DNA of 64,000 bases from JBGPLJ01 sp963826145 (GTDB lineage: Bacteria; Pseudomonadota; Gammaproteobacteria; Steroidobacterales; Steroidobacteraceae), in NCBI GenBank assembly GCA_963826145.1, contig CAWGVW010000002.1:62001-126000 (forward strand). The letters run 5' to 3'. Under the pieces are notes generated by a model, which was not told the origin of the DNA, did no database searches, and saw nothing but the letters and a program-made list of their open reading frames with translations. The position numbers and the translations under genes were made by a program. Position 1 is the first letter of the stretch. Every line of letters starts with the position of its first letter. Of the stretch, positions 18,162 through 25,594 are shown piece after piece.

Positions 18162-18499
18162 TCGGATGCTCCCCGTTCGCCAGCCAGACTGAAGAGCCAC
18201 CAGCGCGGCGACTTCATCCCGCCGCGCGGCTGCCTGTCGAAATACACCTTCATCACGACACCATCGTCGGTGAGCACTTCGAACCAGTGCTTGCGCACGT
18301 AGCGCTCATCGCTCCCGTTGCGGCACGGACCGGTATCGCTCCAGGTGCGCAGCACCGATTTCACGGCGAGCGGTTTGCCGCGCCAGGTAAATGAGCCAGG
18401 CAGCCCCGGTCCGCCGTCTGCCATGCGCGATGTATCGCTGGATGCGGTCAAGGGCGTCAGCGCTTCGCTGATCAGTCTTTCGTCGGTATTTGGTGTCAT
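18158..18499 (-). CDS. small protein resembling DUF6504
   Basis: 113 residues from the ATG at 18499. The middle holds a beta-rich, aromatic domain (FTWRGKPLAVKSVLRTW ... KHWFEVLTDDGVVMKVYFD ... RWWLFSL) reminiscent of the DUF6504 family; I am not certain of the family. No signal peptide. It is the first gene of the six-gene GMC operon, overlapping the Tat subunit by 4 bases. Its function is unknown. Confidence 0.65.
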   Translation of the reverse strand: MTPNTDERLISEALTPLTASSDTSRMADGGPGLPGSFTWRGKPLAVKSVLRTWSDTGPCRNGSDERYVRKHWFEVLTDDGVVMKVYFDRQPRGGMKSPRWWLFSLAGERGASE

Positions 18500-18603
18500 T
18501 GGAGGTTCCCCCGACCGCAGTTTTTGACGTCCCGGAGTCCCGGTCAAGAGGCCCGGCGTGCCGGTCATGTTCCGCAATCCGGGCGGACGGAATACTGCGC
18601 GCC

Positions 18604-19848
18604 ATGAAACTGGACTTCCCCATTTACGGAGATCCCGAAGCAGCTGCGGCCTATGCCGCTCTGCGCGATGGGTACCTGCGCGGCGCCCCCGAACCCGCCG
18701 GCGCCCTGGATGCGCTCCTTGCGGACCATTCCGACTTCCTTCCCGGCCACCTGTTGGCCCTCGCCAAGGGCGTGATTGCCAAGGACATTGCCGCCTTTCC
18801 CGACTTGCAGCGGGCTCTCGATGCGGCGAGGTCCCATGCGGCTGGCGCCAGCGTACACGAACGCATGCATCTCGATGCCGCGGATGCCTGGCTGCGTCAT
18901 CGCCCTTTGCTGGCAGCGCAGCTCTACTCGACCATCAGCGCACAAGAGCCCGCTGATTTGCTCGCCTTGCGCCTGGCGCAGTCCTGCTGGTTCTTCCTCG
19001 GCCGGCGGCTGAACCTGCGTACCGTGGCTGAGCGGGCCTTGAAGGCCTGGTCAATCGACGAGCCCGGCTTCGATATCGTGGTCGCACTCTTTGCCTTTGG
19101 TTCCACGGAGGCCGGCGACCCGGTGCGCGGCGAGTCGCTGGCGAACGATGCCCTGCGACTCGAGCCTCGAAATCCCATGACCCTGCATACACTGGCGCAT
19201 GCGCTCGGTGCCCAGCGCCGCTATGCGACGGCCGCGCGCATCCTGCGCGAGCGTGAGTCGGCCTGGCGCGTCGGCGGCAGGCTCGATTCACACATCGCCT
19301 GGCACCTCGCAGTCAACGAGCTCGAGAACGGCCAGGTGCAAAAGAGTGTCGATACGCTCGATCAGGAATTGATGCCTCTGGCGGAGAGCGGCGCGAGTGC
19401 TTCGGCGGACGCCGCGGACCTAGCCTGGCGGCTCGACATCGCGGGCGTCGACTTCGGGGCCGGCTGGAAGCGGCTTGCCGACGCCTGGGCGCGCAATATG
19501 ACGCCGGGTTTCTGGGTGTACTTTGACGTGCTCGCCGGCATGACTTACTTCCGCGCCGGCCAGCTGCAGCGTGCTCGCGAGCTCGCGGACCGGATTTCCA
19601 AGGGTCCGTACCTGCGTCCGTGTTCGCTGCGCACCGCGCGCAAGACGACGCTCCCGGCGCTGCATGGCATCGAGTCGTACACGCTGGGCGCATTCGGCGC
19701 GGCAAGCGGCGCGCTGCGCACGGTCATCTCGCGCGTCGGCGGGAGCCTACTGCAGCGTGAGCTTTTCGATCTTACGTTGAGCGCGGCTGAGGACCGTTTG
19801 CGCCCTGCTTACGCCAGGTTGCCGGCGGTACTGCAAACTCCCGCTTGA
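18604..19848 (+). CDS. TPR protein, TTC38-like
   Basis: 414 residues, almost entirely alpha-helical with tetratricopeptide-like repeats (for example DALRLEPRNPMTLHTLAHALGA and YVHE-like helices). The overall layout resembles TTC38-family proteins found in many bacteria. The start ATG at 18604 begins MKLDFPIYGDPEAAAAY. It is transcribed away from the GMC operon, 104 bases apart. The last 77 bases overlap the 3' end of the AraC gene on the other strand. The function of bacterial TTC38 proteins is not known. Confidence 0.8.
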   Translation: MKLDFPIYGDPEAAAAYAALRDGYLRGAPEPAGALDALLADHSDFLPGHLLALAKGVIAKDIAAFPDLQRALDAARSHAAGASVHERMHLDAADAWLRHRPLLAAQLYSTISAQEPADLLALRLAQSCWFFLGRRLNLRTVAERALKAWSIDEPGFDIVVALFAFGSTEAGDPVRGESLANDALRLEPRNPMTLHTLAHALGAQRRYATAARILRERESAWRVGGRLDSHIAWHLAVNELENGQVQKSVDTLDQELMPLAESGASASADAADLAWRLDIAGVDFGAGWKRLADAWARNMTPGFWVYFDVLAGMTYFRAGQLQRARELADRISKGPYLRPCSLRTARKTTLPALHGIESYTLGAFGAASGALRTVISRVGGSLLQRELFDLTLSAAEDRLRPAYARLPAVLQTPA

Positions 19849-20755
19849 ATGCGCGGTTGAAGGATGACTCGGACTCATAGCCGAAGCGCTCCGCGACGCG
19901 CGCGATCGCTTCGTTGCCGGTCCTGAGCGCCTGCGCGGCAAGTGCGAGCCGCCAGCTCGTGAGGTACTGCATCGGCGGCTCGCCGATGAGGTCGACGAAT
20001 CGGTCCGCGAGCGCCGAGCGCGACATCGCCACTTCGCGCGCAAGCTCTTCCACGCTCCAGGGATGGGCGGCCCGCGAATGCAGGAGCGTGAGCGCGCGGC
20101 CGACCTGCGGGTCGCGCAGGCCCGCGAGCCAGCCCTTCTGTCCGGGCGGCAGCGTATCGGCGTAACGGCGCATCGCTTCCACGAACATGAGCTCGGAGAG
20201 CTTCGCGAGCATCGAGCGCGCGCCCGGGCCCTGTTGTCTCGACTGCTGAAGACCGACATCGAGGAGCTGCAGCAGCCAGCTGCGCTCGCCCTCTTCGCCG
20301 AGCGACACGCGCATGAGGCGCGGCAGCGCATTCATGAGCGGCCGGCAGATGCGCCGGTCGCAGGCGAGGTAACCGCAGACAAATTGCGTCGCTGGGCCGC
20401 CGCCGCCGTGGCGAAGGTGGATGACCCCGCTCTCCGGGAGCTTCCCGATCGAGTTCTCGCGCCGCGTCGGCTTTCTGTCGAGATGACTGCCGAGGAGGTG
20501 CAGGTCATCGTGCGGGAACAGGAGCACGTCGCCGGCCGAAACTTCGACCGCTTCGCTCTCGTCGACAAGACGCGAGAGACAGCGGCCCTTGACCAGCACG
20601 TGAAAGTAAGCGATGTGATCCGACGCCGGAAGATTCGAAGCGGCGGTCGCGAGCCCGAAGTGCGCCTCGACGCACCACGGCTCGGTGAACGTCGCGTTGA
20701 TATACATCGCGCCGTCGAGGCGTATGGCCTTCAGGACTTCGGAGAGCGCATCCAT
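19772..20755 (-). CDS. AraC-family transcriptional regulator (cupin_6 type)
   Basis: 327 residues. The N-terminal cupin-like sensor domain (about 25-190) contains HIAYFHVLVKGRC and AGDVLLFPHDDLHLLGS. The C-terminal AraC/XylS DNA-binding domain (about 215-315) has two helix-turn-helix units (VEELAREVAMSRSALADRF and IARVAERFGYESESSFNRAF). Such cupin_6 AraC regulators often control a neighbouring oxidoreductase. The SDR gene lies 18 bases upstream on the same strand, so the two form a unit and the SDR is the likely target, by inference. The C-terminus overlaps the convergent TPR gene by 77 bases. Confidence 0.9.
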   Translation of the reverse strand: MDALSEVLKAIRLDGAMYINATFTEPWCVEAHFGLATAASNLPASDHIAYFHVLVKGRCLSRLVDESEAVEVSAGDVLLFPHDDLHLLGSHLDRKPTRRENSIGKLPESGVIHLRHGGGGPATQFVCGYLACDRRICRPLMNALPRLMRVSLGEEGERSWLLQLLDVGLQQSRQQGPGARSMLAKLSELMFVEAMRRYADTLPPGQKGWLAGLRDPQVGRALTLLHSRAAHPWSVEELAREVAMSRSALADRFVDLIGEPPMQYLTSWRLALAAQALRTGNEAIARVAERFGYESESSFNRAFKREFAVPPATWRKQGANGPQPRST

Positions 20756-20773
20756 AGGAGGATACGAAGAATA

Positions 20774-21634
20774 CTAGAAAGCGCTCTTGACGACCCCTCC
20801 GTCGACCCGCAAGGCGGCGCCGGTCGTCGCGGACGACAACGGACTTGCGACGTAGACGACGAGCGAGGCCACTTCATCCGGCTCGGCGAAGCGCTTGATG
20901 AGCGAGGTCGGCCGGAAATCGGTGAAGAACTTCTTTTCGAGTTCCTCGCGATTGGCGCCTTGCTCGACCGCGCGGTCAACGAACGTGTTGAGCGCCCGCG
21001 ACTTCGTCGGGCCCGGCAGAACGCTGTTCACGGTGACGTTCGTGCCAGCCATGAGCTCCGCGAGGCCGCGCGCGATCGAGATTTCCGCGGACTTCGTCAT
21101 GCCGTAGTGGATGCTCTCGACCGGGATCTGCAGCCCGCTTTCGCTAGAGATGAAGATCACGCGGCCCCAGTTGCGCGCCTTCATGCCAGGAAGATACAGG
21201 CGCGAGAGGCGCACCCCGCTCATGACGTTCAACTGAAAGAGGCCTTCCCAGTCCGCGTCCGTCGTTTCGAGGAACGGCTTCGCCTGGAACGAGCCGACGT
21301 TGTTCACGAGAATGGCGACGCTTGGGTAGGCAGCGAATAGTTTGTTGGCCGCCTCCGGCGTCGACATGTCGCCCGCGAAGCCGAGCGCGGTGCGTCCGGT
21401 TTCCCTCTTGAGCTGCGCAATCGCGTCGTCGACCGCTTTTTGTGTGCGGCCGTTGATGATGACGCGAGCGCCTTCCTTGAGGAGTCCGCGCGCGCAGGCG
21501 TAGCCGATACCCGCGGTGCTGCCCGTGACCAGGGCCAGCTTGTCGTTGAGTTTGAGATCCATGGCACCCGCCGTCTGACAGAAGAAGAGAACGGCGAACA
21601 TGAAACCTGAGAGCCGGGCGAATTTCTCGTCCAT
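20774..21634 (-). CDS. SDR-family oxidoreductase with hydrophobic leader
   Basis: 286 residues from the ATG at 21634, chosen because AAGGAG stands 7 bases before it. The NAD(P)-binding motif TGSTAGIGYA, LVNNVGS, the catalytic Ser (ISSES) and Tyr-x3-Lys (YGMTK) and the C-terminal VDGGVVKSAF mark a classical short-chain dehydrogenase. Oddly, the RBS-supported start adds 24 residues that look like a signal peptide (SGFMFAVLFFCQTAGA) before the ordinary SDR start MDLKLNDKLALVTG at 21562, which has only a weaker G-rich site ahead. Location in the cell is therefore unclear. Followed by the AraC gene. Confidence 0.88.
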   Translation of the reverse strand: MDEKFARLSGFMFAVLFFCQTAGAMDLKLNDKLALVTGSTAGIGYACARGLLKEGARVIINGRTQKAVDDAIAQLKRETGRTALGFAGDMSTPEAANKLFAAYPSVAILVNNVGSFQAKPFLETTDADWEGLFQLNVMSGVRLSRLYLPGMKARNWGRVIFISSESGLQIPVESIHYGMTKSAEISIARGLAELMAGTNVTVNSVLPGPTKSRALNTFVDRAVEQGANREELEKKFFTDFRPTSLIKRFAEPDEVASLVVYVASPLSSATTGAALRVDGGVVKSAF

Positions 21635-21658
21635 TGAAGAACTCCTTGCGCGCTGCAA

Positions 21659-21752
21659 CCCCAAAAAGGGGACAGATTTATTTTCGGGTGGGGCGGGATT
21701 TTACGCACCGCACGCGGCTAGCCGCGAAAATAAATCTGTCCCCTTTTTGGGG
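21659..21752. repeat. 94-bp inverted repeat, GGGGACAGATTTATTTT family
   Basis: Two perfect 28-base arms (21659-21686 and 21725-21752) are separated by 38 bases. Each arm itself begins with the mini-palindrome CCCCAAAAAGGGG and contains GGGGACAGATTTATTTTCG. The element fills the divergent space between the SDR and BNR genes and ends 14 bases before the BNR start. A second element with the same core is at 25514-25594. From memory this core recurs in proteobacterial genomes near REP-associated tyrosine transposases; no such transposase gene is present here, so these would be non-autonomous copies. Confidence 0.88.
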
Positions 21753-21765
21753 GTATCATCCGCGT

Positions 21766-22878
21766 ATGGCCGCAATGCTCTGGATTGGAACCCGCAAGGG
21801 GGCATTCGCGCTGCGCCCGGACGCGCGCCGCCGCTCCTTCAAGCTTTCCGGCCCGCAATTCCTCGGGCACGTGATCCATCACATCGTCGCCGACCCGCGC
21901 GATCCCGAGGTCGTGTTGATGGCGGCGAAGACCGGCCACCTCGGTCCAACCGTTTTCCGGTCGACCGATCGCGGGCGCACCTGGAAGGAGGCGACGCAGC
22001 CACCCGCGTTCCGAAAAGCGGCGGAAGGTCAGGAAGCACGCGCTGTTCAGGCTGTATTCTGGCTGACGCCGGGACACGCAACGGAGAATGGCGCCTGGTA
22101 CGCCGGGAGTTCACCCGCGGGACTCTTCCGTTCAGAGGACGGCGGTGCAACGTGGGAGCCGGTCTCGGGGTTCAACGACAATCCGATGCGTCCGCAATGG
22201 GCGCCGGGATTCGGAACGCCGGGCGGTGAACTGCTGCACTCAGTGCTCATCGATCCGCGCGACGCGAAGCATCTCTATCTCGGAGTCTCGGTCGGCGGCA
22301 TTTTTGAATCGACCGATGCCGGCAAGAGCTGGTCGCCGCTCAATGGCGGTGTCGAGGCAAATTTCCTGCCGACGCCCGACGCAGAGTTCGGCCACGATCC
22401 GCATTCGATCGCGATGCATCCCGTGCAGCCGGACCGCCTCTATCACCAGAATCACTGTGGTATCTATCGCATCGACCGGCCGGCGAAGCGCTGGGAGCGG
22501 ATCGGCAAGGCGATGCCGAAAACGATCGGCGACATCGGCTTTCCAATCGTCCTCGATCCGAAAGATCCCGACGTCGCTTGGGTATTTCCGATGGACGGCA
22601 GCACCGTCTGGCCGCGGACGGCAATCGACGGCAAGCCCGCTGTCTACATGACGAAGAACGCGGGCGAATCCTGGCGGCGCCTCGACAAGGGATTGCCGCG
22701 CTCGCAAGCGTGGCTCACCGTGTATCGCCAGGCGATGTGCGCCGATGCCGGGAAACCCATCGGCCTCTACTTCGGCACGACGAACGGTGAAATCTGGGGG
22801 AGCGCGAACGCCGGTGAAAACTGGCGCTGCGTCGCGCGCCATCTGCCGCAGGTCTTTTCCGTCACCTGCGCGCCCTGA
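21766..22878 (+). CDS. BNR/Asp-box beta-propeller protein (sialidase-like fold)
   Basis: 370 residues from the ATG at 21766 (an in-frame ATG at 21775 is also possible). It has at least five Asp-box repeats of the SxDxGxTW type: STDRGRTWKEA, SEDGGATWEPV, STDAGKSWSPL, TKNAGESWRRL, SANAGENWRCV. This implies a six- or seven-bladed propeller like sialidases or photosystem assembly factors, but no sialidase FRIP motif is seen, so an enzyme role is doubtful. No signal peptide. It lies 12 bases ahead of a MoaD/ThiS gene, and I believe similar pairs occur in other bacteria; the propeller may be a partner of the sulfur-carrier system. Confidence 0.82.
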   Translation: MAAMLWIGTRKGAFALRPDARRRSFKLSGPQFLGHVIHHIVADPRDPEVVLMAAKTGHLGPTVFRSTDRGRTWKEATQPPAFRKAAEGQEARAVQAVFWLTPGHATENGAWYAGSSPAGLFRSEDGGATWEPVSGFNDNPMRPQWAPGFGTPGGELLHSVLIDPRDAKHLYLGVSVGGIFESTDAGKSWSPLNGGVEANFLPTPDAEFGHDPHSIAMHPVQPDRLYHQNHCGIYRIDRPAKRWERIGKAMPKTIGDIGFPIVLDPKDPDVAWVFPMDGSTVWPRTAIDGKPAVYMTKNAGESWRRLDKGLPRSQAWLTVYRQAMCADAGKPIGLYFGTTNGEIWGSANAGENWRCVARHLPQVFSVTCAP

Positions 22879-22890
22879 GCGCCCGCTCCC

Positions 22891-23154
22891 ATGCCCTGCA
22901 CCGTTCGCATCGCGAGTCCGCTTCGTTCATACACAAACGGCGCAGCATCGACGCAAGCGAACGGCGCGACCGTCGCCGAGATTCTCGCGGACCTCGATCG
23001 CCGGTTCCCCGGTATGCGCTTTCGCATGATCGACGAGCAGGACCGCATCCGGCAGCACATCCGCCTCTTCGTCAACACGAAGGCCGCGACGCTCGGCGAG
23101 CGCGTCAACTCTGGCGATGAAGTGCACGTCATTTGCGCACTGACGGGGGGCTAA
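22891..23154 (+). CDS. MoaD/ThiS-family sulfur carrier protein
   Basis: 87 residues with a ubiquitin-like fold pattern and the essential C-terminal Gly-Gly (HVICALTGG), the site of adenylation and thiocarboxylate formation. The activating enzyme of the MoeZ type is encoded 200 bases downstream on the same strand. No moaE, moaA, thiG or cysM gene is in the window, so the recipient of the sulfur is unknown; molybdopterin, cysteine or another sulfur product are all possible. Confidence 0.87.
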   Translation: MPCTVRIASPLRSYTNGAASTQANGATVAEILADLDRRFPGMRFRMIDEQDRIRQHIRLFVNTKAATLGERVNSGDEVHVICALTGG

Positions 23155-23182
23155 GGGAATGAACGACAGGCGCGTCGGAATT

Positions 23183-23320
23183 GGGAGGTCCTTTCGGGAT
23201 CGGGCTGGTGCGCCGAGATCCGGAGGTCCTTTCGGGACCGCCGTGAATCCATCCCTGGAGGCTTCGGAAAAAACGTCCTGTTTTTTGCGATCCCGAAAGG
23301 ACCTCCGGATCCCGACGCAC
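23183..23320. repeat. hairpin element with GGAGGTCCTTTCGGGA repeats
   Basis: Two direct copies of GGAGGTCCTTTCGGGA (23184-23199 and 23222-23237) face one inverted copy (23291-23306). The second copy and the inverted copy pair over about 29 bases (23209-23237 with 23291-23320, perfect over 21 bases), with a 53-base loop containing CGGAAAAAACGTCCTGTTTTTTG. The element fills the gap between the MoaD and MoeZ genes. It could be an interspersed repeat, an attenuator or a protein-binding array; unrelated in sequence to the other two inverted repeats. Confidence 0.75.
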
Positions 23321-23353
23321 CTGGAACTCAGGCCCAACGTGGTCGGCTGAGTC

Positions 23354-24496
23354 ATGCCCCTTTCCCCTCCGGAGCTCGAGCGCTATCGGCGGCACCTGTC
23401 GCTCGCCGAGATTGGTGCGGCGGGGCAGGAGAAGTTGAAGAACGCTCGCGTGCTCGTTATTGGCGCGGGCGGGCTGGGGTCGCCCTCCTCTTTGTATCTG
23501 GCGGCATCGGGTGTCGGCACGCTCGGGATCGTCGATTGCGATCGAGTTGACATCACGAATCTGCAACGGCAGGTGCTGTTCGACACGGGGAGCATTGGCC
23601 AGCCGAAAACCGAATCCGCGCGCGCGCGGCTGCAAGCGCTGAATCCGGAGATTCGCATCAATGCGCACGCAGTTGAACTCAAGGCCCACAACATCCGGGA
23701 AGTGTTCAAGGACTACGACGTCGTTCTTGACGGCACGGATCGCATGGCGACGCGCTTTCTCGTCAACGACGCCTGCGTCATCCTGAAGAAGCCGCTCATC
23801 TCCGCGGCCATCCATCGTTTCGAAGGCCAGGCCATGACTTATGTGCCCGGCCGCGGTCCCTGTTATCGCTGCCTCTTTCCCGAACCGCCGGCACCCGGAA
23901 CGATTCCGAGCTGCGCCGAGGCTGGCGTGCTTGGCGTATTGCCCGGCGTGCTCGGCACGATCCAGGCAACGGAAGCGATCAAGCTCATCGTCGGCATTGG
24001 CGAGCCGCTGATCGGGCGCCTGCTCACTTATGACGCGCTCGAGATGCGATTCCAGGAGTTCGCTTTCGCGCGTCGCGGCGACTGCGCGGTGTGCGGCGAA
24101 CGTCCGACAATCACGGAACCGAAGGATACGGGCGAATTATGTAGTCCCGAAGCGCTTAATCGCATCCGCCGGCTCGCTCCGCGCGAACTGCAAGCCCTGC
24201 TCGCCGCCGCCGATTCAGGGAAATTCGCAATCATCGATGTGCGCGAGCCCGGCGAGTTCGCGGTGAGCCGCCTGCCGAATGCACGAAGCATTCCACTCGG
24301 CGAGTTGTCCCGTCGAATCGGTGAGTTACCGCGCGATCGCCGGCCGGTCTTCGTCTGCCGCAGCGGCGGTCGCAGCAAGCAGGCTTGCGCCATCGCGCTC
24401 GGTGCGGGCATTGCGGAGGTGACGGATCTCGAAGGCGGACTCCTCGCCTGGGTGGCCGAGATCGATCCGGATTTCGCACTCGCACCCTTCAAGTAA
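23354..24496 (+). CDS. moeZ: MoeZ/MoeB-type adenylyltransferase with rhodanese domain
   Basis: 380 residues in two domains. Residues 1-245 are an E1-like ThiF/MoeB domain: ATP loop GAGGLGSPSSLYLA, substrate-binding ITNLQRQVL, zinc cysteines CYRC and CAVC, and the catalytic Cys in IPSCAEAGVLG. Residues 270-380 are a rhodanese domain with active-site loop CRSGGRS. Such fusions both adenylate a MoaD/ThiS protein at its C-terminal Gly and deliver sulfur to it. The carrier is the MoaD-like protein encoded just upstream. Confidence 0.92.
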   Translation: MPLSPPELERYRRHLSLAEIGAAGQEKLKNARVLVIGAGGLGSPSSLYLAASGVGTLGIVDCDRVDITNLQRQVLFDTGSIGQPKTESARARLQALNPEIRINAHAVELKAHNIREVFKDYDVVLDGTDRMATRFLVNDACVILKKPLISAAIHRFEGQAMTYVPGRGPCYRCLFPEPPAPGTIPSCAEAGVLGVLPGVLGTIQATEAIKLIVGIGEPLIGRLLTYDALEMRFQEFAFARRGDCAVCGERPTITEPKDTGELCSPEALNRIRRLAPRELQALLAAADSGKFAIIDVREPGEFAVSRLPNARSIPLGELSRRIGELPRDRRPVFVCRSGGRSKQACAIALGAGIAEVTDLEGGLLAWVAEIDPDFALAPFK

Positions 24497-24605
24497 CCTC
24501 ATTCAACATGTTCCTGCGCGTCCGGCGATCCGTGACGCGCATCGCATCGACTCACACGCACGCGAGTAGGCTTTCCCGCGTCGCCCTCTTCCGAGGATCC
24601 ATACG

Positions 24606-25001
24606 ATGGGAAATCCCTACGACTCCGCGAACGAGCGCACGTCGGTGCTCGGTCCTACGCTCAAATTCAAAGGTGAACTGCATGCCGACGAGGAGCTCCT
24701 CATCCGGGGCACCATCGAAGGCTCGATCACGCACTCGCAAAGGCTCACCGTGTGCCCCGAGGGCACGGTCAAGGCGAACATCCGCGCGCAGATGATCTCG
24801 GTCGAGGGCACGGTGGAAGGCGACCTGCAGGCGGAGAAGTCCGTCAAGGTCTCCGAGACCGCGCACCTCAAAGGCAATATCCACGCGCCGAGCGTCAGCA
24901 TCGTCGAGGGCGCGCAATTCAACGGCAACATCGTGATGGAAGGCAGCAAGGCGGTGAAGTCCGCGCCGCTCCCAGTCAGCACCATCGCCGCCCACAAGTG
25001 A
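24606..25001 (+). CDS. bactofilin family protein (first of two)
   Basis: 131 residues. The central bactofilin domain (about 15-110) is a regular beta-helix with repeating six-residue turns such as LIRGTIEGSI, VEGTVEGDL and LKGNIHAPSVSIVEGAQFNGNI, flanked by short disordered ends. Bactofilins polymerise without nucleotide into membrane-associated filaments that shape cells or place peptidoglycan enzymes. It lies 17 bases before a second bactofilin gene. Confidence 0.93.
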   Translation: MGNPYDSANERTSVLGPTLKFKGELHADEELLIRGTIEGSITHSQRLTVCPEGTVKANIRAQMISVEGTVEGDLQAEKSVKVSETAHLKGNIHAPSVSIVEGAQFNGNIVMEGSKAVKSAPLPVSTIAAHK

Positions 25002-25018
25002 GCCTGAGGAGAATCCTG

Positions 25019-25510
25019 ATGTCAGTGTTCAGTAACCAGAGCGAACGCGCTCCGATCATTCCCGAGCGCCGCCCGGCGCCGCAGGCCCCCATCGCGACCG
25101 ACCCGAATCCGCGCCGGGTTTCCGTGCTCGGCCGTACGCTCGTTTTCAAGGGCGAACTGTCGGCCGAAGAGGACCTGGTGCTGCAGGGGCGGGTGGAGGG
25201 TTCAATCCGTCATACGCAGAGCGTAACCGTCGGACCGGATGGCGTCGTCATTGGCGACATTCATGCGAAGACCATCATCGTCGAAGGCACGGTCGAGGGT
25301 GACCTGCACGGTGGCACCTCGGTCAACGTCACCGCAACAGCGAAAGTCGATGGGAACATCGTGGCGCCGCGTGTCGGCATCGTCGAAGGTGCGACGTTCA
25401 ACGGCTCCGTCGACATGTCGAGTGCGCCGAAAGCGGCTCGCCGCGATTCCGGTGGCGAGCAGCGAGCATTGAGCGACAGCACGGTCGACCGGATGCTGAC
25501 CCGGCCCTGA
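25019..25510 (+). CDS. bactofilin family protein (second of two)
   Basis: 163 residues with the same beta-helical core as the preceding protein (LVFKGELSAEEDLVLQGRVEGSI ... VEGTVEGDLHGG ... FNGSVDM), plus a longer Pro-rich N-terminus (about 1-32) and a Ser/Arg tail. The two probably arose by tandem duplication and may co-polymerise. The start is ATG at 25019 behind GAGGAGAATCCTG; a longer open frame running back through the first bactofilin gene is a shadow. Confidence 0.92.
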   Translation: MSVFSNQSERAPIIPERRPAPQAPIATDPNPRRVSVLGRTLVFKGELSAEEDLVLQGRVEGSIRHTQSVTVGPDGVVIGDIHAKTIIVEGTVEGDLHGGTSVNVTATAKVDGNIVAPRVGIVEGATFNGSVDMSSAPKAARRDSGGEQRALSDSTVDRMLTRP

Positions 25511-25513
25511 TCC

Positions 25514-25594
25514 GGAAAAGGGGACAGATTTATTTTTGCTCGTTTCCGGTGCAAGTGCCCAGATTCTCGCAAAAATAAATCTGTCCCCTTTTCC
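25514..25594. repeat. 81-bp inverted repeat, GGGGACAGATTTATTTT family
   Basis: Two perfect 26-base arms (25514-25539 and 25569-25594) with a 29-base loop, sharing the core AAAAGGGGACAGATTTATTTT with the element at 21659-21752. It occupies the space between the convergent bactofilin and TPR genes, directly abutting the TPR stop codon. Transcribed either way it folds into a strong hairpin and may act as a transcription end point. Confidence 0.88.
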
